Below are positions 24,450 to 36,120 of a stretch of DNA of 64,000 bases, piece after piece. The notes below the pieces were generated by a model. It was not told the origin of the DNA and searched no databases. It saw only the letters and a program-made list of their open reading frames with translations. Position 1 is the stretch's first letter; each line of letters begins with the position of its first letter. The DNA comes from Adiantum capillus-veneris (Eukaryota > Streptophyta > Polypodiopsida > Polypodiales > Pteridaceae). The stretch spans positions 72,469,884-72,533,883 of the forward strand of contig CM043944.1 in the NCBI GenBank assembly GCA_014529385.2. Reading direction: 5' to 3'. Both the position numbers and the translations under genes were made by a program.

Positions 24450-26695
24450 ATCCTTGCTTCTGAAGACCGAAAAAAGACTACCTTTATCATACCATGAGGT
24501 TGTTTTTGCTTTTCTTTCCTTCCTTTTGAGTTGACAAATGGGCCGGGAGCCTTCAAAAGAAAAGTAGATTGGGTCCTTACCCCGTTCCTTGGGAAGTTTG
24601 TCAAATGATTCATAGACAATTTCTGTGTATACAATTCAAGAAAAGATCATGTTCAAAAGCTTGAAATGACTTTTGGAAGGTACGATGAATAAGGGGGTCA
24701 GCTAAATCCAAAAAATGTCATTTGGCACAACCACGGGTGAAGCTTCTTGGGCATTGAAGCATACCCAGAGAAAGTGGAGGCTTTGCTGTTACTCTCATCC
24801 CCAAAAGATACCAGACAGTTGGCCACTTTTATACAGAAAGTTAAATATCTGTTTCGTTTAATACCTTTGGCATCACAACTATTCTATCCATTGCAACAAA
24901 CAATTAAGAATGATCCTTTGGAGTGGTCTCACGAGTGTGACGATGTTTTTGACAAAGTTAAAGAAGTCCTGAGTACGTTACCTATTATGCAAGCTCCTGA
25001 CTGGGAAAAGGAGTTTTATGTCAACCCATCGGTGGGAGATGATGCTATCGGGGCTATGTTACTGCAAAGGGGAAAGGAATCTCAAAATATGAAGCATGTT
25101 CATTATGCTATCAGAGTAAAGACTCCTCATGAAATAGGTTTTTCAGAAATTGAATTGGTGATTACCAGTATGGTTTATGCTTGTAGACGATTCAGAAACT
25201 ACTTGCTGCAAAAGTCATTCACCTTCCTCACCATTTACTCATTGCTCCAGGAGCTATTCAATAATTCAAATATATCAAAAGCAGTGATGATGAAATGGGT
25301 TATTGAGCTTCAAGAGTTCCAGTTCACCTTTGTGGTGGAGGAAAGTACTCGGGCTACCCTGGAAGATCTTCTCACTTATAAGGATACTCCGGTTTTGGTT
25401 AAAGAAGAGGTGGTGCGAAAGAAGGAAGTCGGGATTCTTTCCATCCCTAATGCTTCACTGTTATAATTTGATGGTTCTTATCAAAGAAGTCATGATGCTG
25501 CTTCAAGAGGCATTGTTATTTATGATGCACAAGGAAAGCTTATGAGGAAGCAAGGGCTGAAACTTCATGCCAAAAGTAACAATGAAGCACAATACATGGC
25601 TCTTGAAGGTGGTTTGCATATTTGCTTACAATTGGGAATTAAACGCTTAGGAGATGCTTTGTTGGTTTTGAAGCAAGTGTTGAAAGTATGGAAGAATAAG
25701 AACCCTAAACTGAAAAATTTATGCTTTAAAGTGAAAAGCGTTGCTCAAAAATCTTAAAGCATGGAGTTTGCATCATATGGAGAGGTCTCTAAATGAAGAA
25801 GCCCATGATGCTGCCCAAGAGATGATCACTTGTGTGTTTGTGGTAAAGGCAGATGCTCCTTTGTATCATGGGAGGAAAATCTTATCAAAGGAAGTGGATT
25901 TTCTATTGACAAATGTTCTACATGAAGGTTTGTCGTCTTCTAAACAATTTACGTTCATAAGGAAAGACAAGAAAGACAAAATGCTTGATGATGTGCTTTA
26001 CATGAAAGGAAGTGATTTGGTTTTGCGTCGTGTGCTTTGGAAAGAGGAAATTTATAAAATCCTGGAAGAAATCATGAGGGATCTTGTGGAGGCCATTTTG
26101 CTATGTTGATCATGTTGCATAAGGTCTTGCAAGAAGGTTATATATGACCGAGTATTCAACGGGACGCTAATCATTGGTGCAAGTCGTGTTTGCCTTATCA
26201 TAGGAAAAGAATTTTGACGCCTGTGTTTGAAAAATGGGGTCTTGATGCTATTGGACCCTTACCTATGACTAGCAAGAGAAATGCTTACATTTTGACAACA
26301 GTGGATTATTTGTCACGATGGGTAGAAGCCAAAGCTATCAAACACATTACTAGTAAGGAGATGGAAAATTTGTTTATGAGTACATATATTGCAAATTTGG
26401 TGTCCCACTAGAGTACTTTCGGATAGTGGACCAGTATTTAGAGGAGAGTTGTTTGATTTCTTATGCGAAAAGCTCAATATACAACATATGTACAACTCTC
26501 CCTATTATCCACAATGCAATGGTCTTAATGAAAGGTTTAATGGAGAGTTGGTAAAGATCTTGACAAAGATGACTCAGACACATGGGAAGACTTGGGATTC
26601 AGAGTTGCCTTGTGCGTTGTGAGCCTATAGAACTGCTACTAAAACTAGAAGAGGCTTTTCCCCTTACCACTTGGTTTATGGCATGACTTAGTAAA
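24450..26695 (+). mobile_element. Ty3/gypsy (Tat-like) fragment: RT end, RNase H, second RNase H, integrase
   Basis: It starts in reverse transcriptase (KTTFIIP, then LPFELTNGPGAF, then FIDNFCVYNS in place of F-M-D-D). The frame from 24747 covers the RT connection and first RNase H (YVNPSVGDDAIGAMLLQRG, GFSEIELVITSMVYACRRFR). A second RNase H follows after a TAA (FDGSYQRSHDAASRGIVIYD, NNEAQYMALEGGLHICLQLG). The integrase has the WGLDAIGPLP, ILTTVDYLSRWVEAK and YYPQCNGLNERFNGELVKIL motifs. There are many stops and frameshifts (25464, 25755, 26107, 26411, 26620). It ends near 26695 at the YHLVYGM motif. No LTR is visible. Two RNase H domains in this order are typical of plant Tat elements. Confidence 0.82.
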
Positions 26696-26732
26696 TTCAT
26701 GCTTATTCAAAAAATATCTGATATAGCTTGCC

Positions 26733-26734
<2 letters not shown>

Positions 26735-26767
<33 letters not shown>
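26735..26767. repeat. Homopolymer run of 33 C
   Basis: An uninterrupted C run separates a plus-strand gypsy fragment from a minus-strand one. Confidence 0.95.
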
Positions 26768-26768
<1 letters not shown>

Positions 26769-27210
26769 AGCTTGCCTGCTTAGTCAATCATGACAAATAG
26801 AGGTCTCTAGGGTGAACAACTGCTTCATATCATCCCCAGAAACCTCATCTACATCCTCAAATGTCTCAACATTATTTCTCTCCATTTATAACATTTCATC
26901 TGTCACAATTGTCATCAAGCGTGCCAGATACTTCTTCAATTTATAACCATTAACACGATATTTATGTCGTGCACCACCCAAATCAGCCAACTGATATGTG
27001 CAATTATCAAATTTATTCACAACAATAAAAGGACCCTCCTATTTGATTTAGAACTTCTTTTGAAAGGTACTGTCCAACTTACTATTGTATCCCAGCAGAA
27101 AATCACCCTTTCAATTTTTTAATCCTCCATGCACTCATTGGCTTTTATATGAGCCTTCCTTGACACTTCGTCATAGTAACTCAAAGCTAAAACTCTATCC
27201 AATTGTAAGC
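26768..27210 (-). mobile_element. Minus-strand gypsy integrase C-terminal fragment, first part
   Basis: On the minus strand it reads GDFLLGYNSKLDSTFQKKF-like sequence, matching the integrase tail of the gypsy element at 58846-59055 (NSKLDNTFQKKFQARWEG). At 27210 it is broken by CACTA copy 2; it resumes at 34346-34386 and, after CACTA copy 3, at 41742, where the PIEVEILALK-like sequence matches the same gypsy region. Confidence 0.7.
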
Positions 27211-27470
27211 CACTACAAGAGGTTGTGTGCTCTTGTGACGCTGTTAGCGACGGAAATACATTGGGTTTTTATAACCCCCGGCGTTGCTAAAACCGTCGCT
27301 ACGAGCGTCGCTACGAGAGCGTCGCTATCAGCGTCGCTATATGCGTCTCTATCAGCGTCGCTATATAGCGACGCATATAGCAACGCCTATAGCGACGGTC
27401 TCACAGAAGACTATAGCGACGCTACAGAGCCATAAATAGCGACGCTTATAGCGACGCCCGAGAGAATATT
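27211..27470. repeat. CACTA copy 2 right-end hairpin array
   Basis: Starts with the TIR, then GAGCGTCGCTA-type words (27290-27365) and their complements ATAGCGACGC (27360-27460), forming an inverted array as in the other copies. Confidence 0.75.
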
Positions 27471-27823
27471 TTTTTGGTGGCAGGGCATTGAATGCCCTGC
27501 CACCCATCAACCATATTGTACTTGATTCACTTTTTTAAAAAAAGTGCAAAGGTAGATAAGAGACCCAAAATAGTCACCCACAAGACGCATTGTTTGCAAA
27601 ATTGACAATTGTACACATCATAAGCAAAATGAATTGATTGGCAAATGTAATAATGACAATTGTACAACATCATAGGCATAAAGAATTTATTGGCAAAAGG
27701 AACTGCGGTGACAAATGTAATAATATACATGGTTCAAAAAGACATATAAAATCCGTCTCATGATACATAAGCTATGAGAAACCCTAAACTAATGCTATCT
27801 AGCTACGGCTAAACTGACGTCGT

Positions 27824-29137
27824 CTAGTCAGACATCTCATCGCGTCCAAGCGGCGTATCTGTCGGATTATGCAAAAAAAGACAATAAGACAGTTTTCAGT
27901 AAATATAAACATATAACGACATTTATAAAACAATACAAAAAATAAAAAAGAGTAAACCCTAATACTAACCATGCCGCCGCGAGAACTGAGAATGTCCATC
28001 AGGGCGTTTAAGCCCTTCCTGCCTGCGTACTCGCGCTCGTACGGTGTGGGATCACGTCCTGTCATCGACCACTGTCAAAACATACAAAGATTTCATTATG
28101 TTAGAACTAAAAAACTCATAAACCCTAAACTATCGAACATGCATAAAGAGCAATGTGAAAAGACTTACAAAATCGGCCTCAAATGATGCCCATCCACCGC
28201 TCCCCAAGTGGTGCGAGCTCCCTGCCTCTACTCGCGCTCTGGCTGCATCCTTTTGTTGCTTCCACTTGTCGGGATTCTCGCGCGCTGCTTTCTTCGCATT
28301 CTTCCAATCTTCTTTGGCCAGCCAATCTGGCCTGTTCCACCCATTCTTGATTGATTTTTGCACTTCGGAACGCTTGTGTTTGCAGTATTCGCGCATTCGA
28401 ATCTTCATCAGGTCTTCATTGAAGCGCTGATCCCGTGTTGGAACGGGAAACTCATCATGAAGTATGCTGATGACTCTGTTTTTTAAATCACTTGGTACTT
28501 CACTCCATTTGTTTAGTATATAGTGTCTAAACAGCTGAGAGCAAAGACCACGCATGCGCGAGATCACCTTCTTGCCGTCATCATCCATGATGATGCCGCC
28601 GCTGATGTCGACGGAGTAAGGCAAGCCCTCTGGCCAGTGACGCGTGAACCTGGGTGTCCCGGCAGGGGTCTCTAGCGGCGTGTCGATGGGGGTACGGACG
28701 TCAGGTGTCTCCACCGGTGTCTGGGCCCCGAAGCAAGGAGTGTCGAGTGGGGTGGCTCCTGGCGGAGTAGGTAGAGGTGTGTAGCTTCTAGGAACAGTCA
28801 GCCGTGCAAAACGTGGCGTAGACGGCGATGCTGTGGCTGGTGTGGGGGCGGGCAAAGAAGGGGAGGGTAAAGAGCCTCGTCGAACACGAGGCGGTGTGGA
28901 GGCATCGGTGGCGGAATCCCCACAACAACCGCCACCGCCACCACTAGAGCGCCGGTGTCTAGACGAGTGTGACGCTCGTCTCGTCGACGCCGAAGCTTCG
29001 GAGCGCGCCGAATGCTCCGAAAGAGAGGGAGATGCGGATGGTGTAGGAACGCGCGATGATGCGCCAGAGCGATGACGCTCCACGTACCACTGTCTCTGCT
29101 GCGGTGACAAAGAAGAAAGAAACTCCTCATCATCCAT
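27824..29137 (-). pseudogene. CACTA second gene (En/Spm type), copy 2, last acceptor lost
   Basis: Exon 1 is 29137-28169 and exon 2 is 28071-27970, both open and in phase, encoding the same Ser/Pro/Thr-rich and basic protein as copy 1. The third exon would be 27868-27824, but its acceptor reads GCAT instead of GCAG (plus-strand base 27869 is A where the other copies imply C). Only the last 14 residues are affected, so a protein lacking or changing that tail could still be made. Confidence 0.75.
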
Positions 29138-29291
29138 ACCTGCATTAAACACACGAATATTTAAACTTAATATTGAATGAATAGAGTAGACAATGACGCA
29201 AAGACCATTAAATACAATGACGTAATGACGCATATAAATACAATGACGCAATGAATCGAGTGATAGAAGAGGCAAGTCGAAAACAGAGCTT

Positions 29292-32200
29292 TTACAGCAC
29301 GGAGCAAAATTGTTCAAATACAATATTTGTGGCTTTAAGAGATGACAATGACAACGGGCCATACACTGTAAGTAGCGTAGCGTTGCGACCCTCCATGATT
29401 ATCTTGAACCATTGCACGTCGAATAAGTCGACAAAAAATCCTCTGTAATCGATCCTCAAAATCTCTTGCAGCGTGCCGAAGTAAGTGAGTTCCGCCACCA
29501 CAGGATCTGCATCAGAGGAACGTCGTCGACTAGACTGTTCAAATTTTGCCATGATTCCACAATCTTGAGTAAAACGCTTTTTGTCGATTCGTTCCACCCT
29601 AAAATGTCGACCTTTACACCATGCTGCTGTGTATGACTTATACTACAACGAACAAAGATTATGAGTGGCCGTTCAAACGTTTATAAATAAAGTCACTTGC
29701 TAGTCGTACATTGCAAACTTACCTTGGTCGCGCAACCCCGAGAGTACTCCCACTCTTCTTCAGTCACTTCGTCACCGCATTGTTGTGCGCTTTTCAATTG
29801 GTTGTGCAACCATCTTAAGCTCATGAAGGTTGGTAGGCTCTCCAAAACCGCTGGATAGTGCATCGGTGGTCGTCTTCCCCGTCTCCACTCGATTCGTGCC
29901 CTTTGTCGCTCTTGCTTTGCATCCTCATATTGTGAAATCCACTTTTGCATCACTGGATTGTGAAGCATGCAAAATCGGTTGATTTTAGCCTCTAGATCTT
30001 CCGTCATCTTCTTCTCAATACCGAGATTGCACATGACAATCCCAGATATGCGCTCATCATATATGGTTCGCCATAGCGTGTCGCGGGATGTATCAAATCC
30101 GTCTAGCCACTCTCCAATGTACACTAGGGACTCTGATACCAACCAACCTTCTGCCATGCTACCCTCCGGACGTGCCTTTTGACGCACATATCCCTTAAGC
30201 GTTTTCATGAAACGCTCTAAGAAGAACATCCATCTGGAATGAACTGTGCCAGCTATTTCCACCTCATCAACTATGTGAACAAGAAGATGCATCTGAATGG
30301 TTAGCATTGTAGTAGGAAAATGTTTCTCAAACATGCACACAAGCTCCGCAGCATTTAGTTTGGCGAATGGTATGGAGTCTACGTCGATCTCCTTTTGTGA
30401 GATCCATTGCACCAGCTTTGCAAGTTTGTAGATTGTGTTACGGATGTCGAGAGACAAACATCCCTCAATGGCAACCGGTAAGATAAACTGTAAAGTATGT
30501 GTAGCAATGATATTAAAGTCCACATTTTATGCAATGATATTAAAGTCCACTATGAACGAACCTGACACATTTTATGCCAATCGTGTGACTTCAAACCGGT
30601 AAGCTTTCCTTCTTTAGTAAAACACGTTCGGAGCGAGTGCATTACGCCAGTGGGGGTCCGCAAAGATCGAATGGCCTCTTTTACTTTGCGTTCTTGGGCT
30701 CCTGTGAAAATCCATGGTGCTTTAGGGAGTTTTATCGATCCATCAGACACTGTTTGCGGCCAATATTGCTCCATACGATCCACATTTCTAAGGTCAACTC
30801 TGGCTCCCAAAGTATCTTTCTTGCCGGTCAAATGGTCCCATAGTAGATTACCCACATTCTTGAATATGTGCATTGGATCGAGCAAGTGATTGATCACGAG
30901 TCGGGGCCAGTATGGTAACTCGTACCATAGAGATAGTCTCTTCATCCCTGGAGGCAATCCGTCATCGCACATCTCCTTCTGCTCTAACCATGCTTGTGCA
31001 GACATCCTTGGTGGCTCTCTTCCCAAAAAGCCGTCGCGTAACACATGATTCTCCGGAAGATACGCTTGATGACCTTCGTAGATTTGCTTCTTCAGTGAGG
31101 GTGCCCTACGTGCATTCAGTCTAGGTCCACATGTGACACATGCTCTGTATCCGCTTGTTTGAAGCCCTGCATGTATACACATGATAATAGATCAACTATG
31201 GGAAAAAACAAGATTTACAGTGTCTGAGTGAGGAGTGTCAATAGATCACCTGAGCATTCTGTTAGCCCGGGATAGTCATGCATGGTCCACATTAGAATAC
31301 CTCTGATCAAAGCATTCCGTCGTCCTGTGTGTCGGCTCATATCCACCACCTCTATGCCAATCCACAATTGTTGTAGCTCTTCCAATAGTGGACGAAGATA
31401 CACATCCATATTCCCCACTTTATATCGCCCTGGCACAATCAAGCTTAGCCATAGGTGCCCCTTCTTCGTAGTCAACCACGGGGGAATGTTGTAGTTGACG
31501 ATGACAACGGGCCATACACTGTAAGATGTTGATCTTTGACCAAATGGATTTACGCCATCCATAGCCAGGCCTAAGCGCAAATTTCGAGCTTCCCTAGCAA
31601 AATCCGACCATGTTCCATCTATATGTTTCCAGGCTGCGCAATCTGCAGGAATTCGTAGCACACCATCCGAAGATTTATTCTCCTCATGCCATGATGCTAG
31701 GGCGGCCATGGACTTACATTCGAAGAAATGCTTGATGCGAGGAAGCAAAGGAAAATGTCGCAAAACCTTTTGTGGAATTTTTGTCCCGTGGAGATCTACT
31801 CGATATCTTTCGGAATCACATTTCGGACACTTCTCCATGTCTGTGTATTCCCCTCTGAAAAGAATGCAGTCATTAGGACAAGCGTGGATAGAATTGTAAT
31901 CCATCCCCAAGTTTCGCAAAATCTTTCTTGCTTCATCTCGGGAATCTGGCATCACATTGTCAGCTGGTAGTATGTGCTCTTTCAGCAATCTACACAACAT
32001 AAAAATATGATACAGTCGTGTAAAAATCTATCAGATCATTATACATTTAGAGTTCTATTAAAGTAAACTAATTGTAATAGATCACCTGAAAAGCGCTGTG
32101 ACGCTAGTGTCACTCCATCCAAACTTTGCCTGCATGTTGAGAAGAACCAGGAGTGCTTTCAATCTAGACATACGTGCTCCATTATACAATGACGTATCGG

Positions 32201-32618
32201 CTTCACTTTTCATATCATCATAGATAAGCCTTTCTGAATCCATGATCGTCTCGATCATTTCATCAATCTCGGGCTCAGACATTGCCTCGTTGGGAATGTG
32301 CTCTGCATGATCATCCCCCGAGCTGTCAGAGGCTACATCTTGTGGCCTCACATATGCTGCTTGACCAAAGCGCCTGCGAACACGTCTATTGGGTTGCAAG
32401 ATTGCTGCTTGTTGGCCAGCGTCAGAGTCCGACGAGTTATAATTGGCAACAACTCGATCTATAATAGATGGATCGAACTCACCAAATTCGCGAACGTGCT
32501 GCAAAGAAACACGTCTTGTCCGTCGCACAGCATGCTTGCATTGATTACAAGGACATAAGACCCTCGTTGAGAGATAGGTGTTTCGATTGGACGGTCCCAC
32601 ATCCTCGTCGCTACTCAT
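29292..32618 (-). pseudogene. TNP2-like CACTA transposase, copy 2, C-terminus deleted
   Basis: Exons: 32618-32086, 31989-31250, 31166-30562, 30487-29723 and 29642 onward. The first four are open and contain the transposase-associated CPCNQC motif, the TNP2 core (LGLAMDGVNPFGQR; HLWLSLIVPG; TMHDYPGLTEC), the CGPRLNARRAPSLKK region and the only full DUF4218 region in the window (FERFMKTLKGYVRQ). In exon 5 the DUF4216 part stops at IIMEGRNAT and is joined through a filler to DNA downstream of the normal stop, giving a foreign tail ending at 29292. About 480 bp present in copy 3 is missing here. The N-terminal three quarters look intact. Confidence 0.88.
29344..29378 (-). other. Templated filler at a deletion junction
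   Basis: 29348-29372 is a 25-base exact match, in the same orientation, to 31501-31525 in exon 2 of the same element (5771-5795 in copy 1). It sits where the end of exon 5 and all of exon 6 were lost. Short copies of flanking words (GCTA, TGTCAT) border it. This is the pattern of interrupted, template-switching gap repair. Confidence 0.75.
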
Positions 32619-32680
32619 AATGAGGATAAAAAACTTATAACCTGGACAACAAATTTAATATTCTATTGGCATTCTTCGTC

Positions 32681-32722
<42 letters not shown>

Positions 32723-33111
32723 ATCTCACATTCTCTAGTCATGTCCAATCCCCGCACACCTCGGTCTAGAGGTGCACGGAGATCAGAACCACCGGGTTAT
32801 CATCTCGTCTTTATTGGTCAATACCTATATTTGTGGGTACAAGAAATCTACACACCCACGTCTACATGATACTGCATGTAGTGGACAAAATCCCTTTGCC
32901 TCTTCTCTAGCTGTAGCACTTCACTTCATCTTAACATCTTTTCACAGTAGATCTTTTCACTGTTCGTCTAACTCTAAACCCTAAACCGTAAGTAATTCTT
33001 GCGTGGACTCAATCTAACGTAAATAAGCGTAAATCTAAATAAACGTAAATCTAACTAAAAATAAAGCTAAATCTAATTTAACGTAAGTCTAATGACTAGA
33101 GGTTGTCTAGA

Positions 33112-33300
33112 TGGTCATTGTGTCGGGGATGTAGTGACTCTTGCCGCCCTGAAGATCCACCTTCTTCCCTATCTTCTGAAGACATTTCACCAGTACTTTT
33201 GGATCGACGGAGCCCACCATGAGTGAAAACAGCAATACCCTATATTCCATTGAGGGCTTTCTTCACTCGCTTCATGTAGGCATCGCAGTCTATGGAGACC
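33112..33300 (-). pseudogene. Captured HMA fragment, CACTA copy 2
   Basis: Same fragment and same premature TAG as at 3990-4190, on the minus strand: VSIDCDACMKRVKKAL followed in another frame by GSVDPKVLVKCLQKIGKK. Confidence 0.68.
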
Positions 33301-33881
33301 TAAATCTAATATAATATAACGTAAATCTAAATCTAGCTTAAATAAACGTAAATCTAGTTAAAAATAAACCTAAATCTAATTTAATGTAAGTCTACATATA
33401 ACCTAATCTTTAACGTCTTTTAAGATAGTTTCCTACGACGTTATAACTCTCTTCTTCTTGTGTGTGTACGCGTGTGTGGATGTGTGTGCCAATAAAAAGA
33501 GATAAACGGTATAACCTTTCTATCACCCATGCCAAGTATGATAGATTGATTATGCCATTTCTCTCTTGAATAATAGGTCTTCAGTTCAACTCCTCGTCGG
33601 TTAGATCTTTAGGTCTTTTAATTTTAATTAGTTTCCTACGACGTTAAATTAGTTTCTCTCTCTTTCTCTTTCAATGTGTGTGCGTTTTTTTGGATCGTAT
33701 GCATGTTTTCTCTCTCTTTTCCTCTCTCAATGTGTGCGTTTTTTGTTTATGCATGTTCTCTCTCTCTTTTCCTCTCTCAATGCGTGCGTTTTTTGTTTAT
33801 GCATGCTCTCTCTCTCTTTTTCTCTCTCAATGTGTGTGCATTCTTTGTTTATGTATGTGTGTGTGCGTTTTTGTTTTTGTT

Positions 33882-33923
<42 letters not shown>

Positions 33924-34042
33924 AAACACTGTGTGTGTGTGTGTATGTGTGTGTGTGAGAGAGAAAGAGAGGGAGAGAGAAAGAGGGGAAGGGAACATGA
34001 GAATGAGGAGAGGGAAGGAGCATACTTGGCTCTCCTTCCTCT

Positions 34043-34084
<42 letters not shown>

Positions 34085-34212
34085 AGAAGAAAAAGAGAGA
34101 GAAAGAGAGAGAGTGAGGGAGAGCGTTACCTCCTCTTTGCTTGAGGGCGTCGAAAAACTCAAATCTGAGATCTGAGTTTTTGGGCGCGCTCGGTTATTTT
34201 TTTTACCCCAGC

Positions 34213-34345
34213 CGGCGTCGCTATGAGCGTCGCTATGAGCGTCGCAAATTTACAAATAAATTTGCGACGCTCATAGCGACGCCGGGAAATTTTTTCTTGA
34301 GCGTCGTTGTGTGAGCGTCGCTAATATGAAGAACCTCTTGTAGTG
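34213..34345. repeat. CACTA copy 2 left-end hairpin and TIR
   Basis: GCGTCGCTATGAGCGTCG repeats meet their complement across AAATTTACAAATAAATTT, then the TIR. The stem is shorter than in copy 3. Confidence 0.78.
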
Positions 34346-34386
34346 AGCATTGTAAATCCAATAAACTTTTTTGCCATGCATCTGTT
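34346..34386 (-). mobile_element. 41-bp gypsy remnant between two CACTA elements
   Basis: It holds the AGC duplication of copy 2 at its left end and the GTT duplication of copy 3 at its right end. It is the original sequence joining the gypsy pieces at 27210 and 41742. Confidence 0.7.
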
Positions 34387-34438
34387 CACTACAAGAGGTT
34401 CTTCGTATTAGCGACGCTCACACAGCGACGCTCAAAAA

Positions 34439-34541
34439 TTTTTTTCCCGGCGTCGCTATGAGCGTCGCTATAAGCGTCGCTATGAGCGTCGCAAATTTAT
34501 TTGTAAATTTGCGACGCTTATAGCGACGCTCATAGCGACGC
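34439..34541. repeat. CACTA copy 3 left-end long hairpin
   Basis: GCGTCGCTATGAGCGTCG words and their complements form an almost perfect palindrome centred on AAATTTATTTGTAAATTT near 34490. Copy 1 lacks this segment and keeps only one arm. Confidence 0.8.
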
Positions 34542-34671
34542 CAGCTGGGGTAAAAAAAATAACCGAGCGCGCCCAAAAACTCAGATCTCAGATCTGAGTT
34601 TTTCGGCGCCCTCAAGCAAAGAGCAGGTAACGCTCTCCCTCACTCTCTCTCTCTCTCTCTCTTTTCTTCTC

Positions 34672-34704
<33 letters not shown>

Positions 34705-34820
34705 AGAGGAAGGAGAGCCAGGTATGCTCCTTCCCTCTTCTCATTCTCATGTTCCCTTCCCCTCTTTCTCTCTCCCTCTCTCTCTCTCTCACACACACAC
34801 ATACACACACACATAGTGTT

Positions 34821-34858
<38 letters not shown>

Positions 34859-35433
34859 AACAAAAACAAAAACGCACACACATACATAAACAAAGAATGC
34901 ACACACACATTGAGAGAGAAAAAGAGAGAGAGAGCATGCATAAACAAAAAACGCACGCATTGAGAGAGGAAAAGAGAGAGAGAACATGCATAAACAAAAA
35001 ACGCACACATTGAGAGAGGAAAAGAGAAAGAAAACATGCATACGATCCAAAAAAACGCACACACATTGAGAGAGAAAGAAAGAGAAACTAAGGGAGCGTC
35101 GTAGGAAACTAATTAAAATTAAAAGACCTAAAGATCTAGCCGACGAGGAGTTGAACTGAAGACCTATTATTCAAGAGGGAAATGGCATAATCAATCTATC
35201 ATACTTGGCATGGGTGATAGAAAGGTTATACCATTTATCTCTTTTTATTGGCACACACATCCACACATGCGCACACACACAGGAAGAAGAGAGTTATAAC
35301 GTCGTAGGAAACTATCTTAAAAGACGTTAAAGATTAGGTTATATGTAAACTTACATTAAATTAGATTTAGGTTTATTTTTAACTAGATTTACGTTTATTT
35401 AAGCTAGATTTAGATTTACGTTATATTAGATTA

Positions 35434-35635
35434 GATGCGGGTCTCCATAGACTGCGATGCCTGCATGAAGCGGGTGAAGAAAGCCCTCAATGGAATATAG
35501 GGTATTGCTGCCTTCACTCATGGTGGGCTCCGTCGATCCAAAAGTACTGGTGAAATGTCTTCAGAAGATAGGGAAGAAGGTGGATCTTCAGGGCGACAAG
35601 AGTCACTACATCCCCGACACAATGACCATCTAAAC
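35434..35635 (+). pseudogene. Captured HMA fragment, CACTA copy 3
   Basis: VSIDCDACMKRVKKALNG, then TAG; the alternate frame continues VGSVDPKVLVKCLQKIGKK. It shares the stop and frame break with the other copies. Confidence 0.7.
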
Positions 35636-36015
35636 AACCTCTAGTCATTAGACTTACGTTAAATTAGATTTAGCTTTATTTTTAGTTAGATTTACGTTTA
35701 TTTAGATTTACGCTTATTTACGTTAGATCGAGTCCACGCAAGAATTACTTACGGTTTAGGGTTTAGAGTTAGACGAACAGTGAAAAGATCTATTGTGAAA
35801 AGATGTTAAGATGAAGTGAAGTGCTACAGCTAGAGAAGAGGCAAAGGGATTTTGTCCACTACATGCAGTATCATGTAGACGTGGGTGTGTAGATTTCTTG
35901 TACCCACAAATATAGGTATTGACCAATAAAGACGAGATTATAACCCGGTGGTTCTGATCTCCGTGCACCTCTAGACCGAGGTGTGCGGGGATTGGACATG
36001 ACTAGAGAATGTGAG

Positions 36016-36058
<43 letters not shown>

Positions 36059-36120
36059 GACGAAGAATGCCAATAGAATATTAAATTTGTTGTCCAGGTT
36101 ATAAGTTTTTTATCCTCATT

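Larger units (their letters stand above)
27211..34345 (-). mobile_element. CACTA transposon, copy 2 (minus), complete ends
   Basis: Ends CACTACAAGAGG (27211) and CCTCTTGTAGTG (34345), with target duplication AGC on both sides (27208-27210, 34346-34348). Gene order read on the minus strand: left hairpin array, microsatellite leader, HMA fragment, TNP2-like gene (32618-29292), second gene (29137-27824), right hairpin array. Wording is nearly identical to copies 1 and 3, so the insertion is recent. It has lost the last exon of the TNP2-like gene and carries a filler at the break (29344-29378). Its left end faces copy 3 across 41 bp. It is inserted in a gypsy fragment. Confidence 0.94.
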
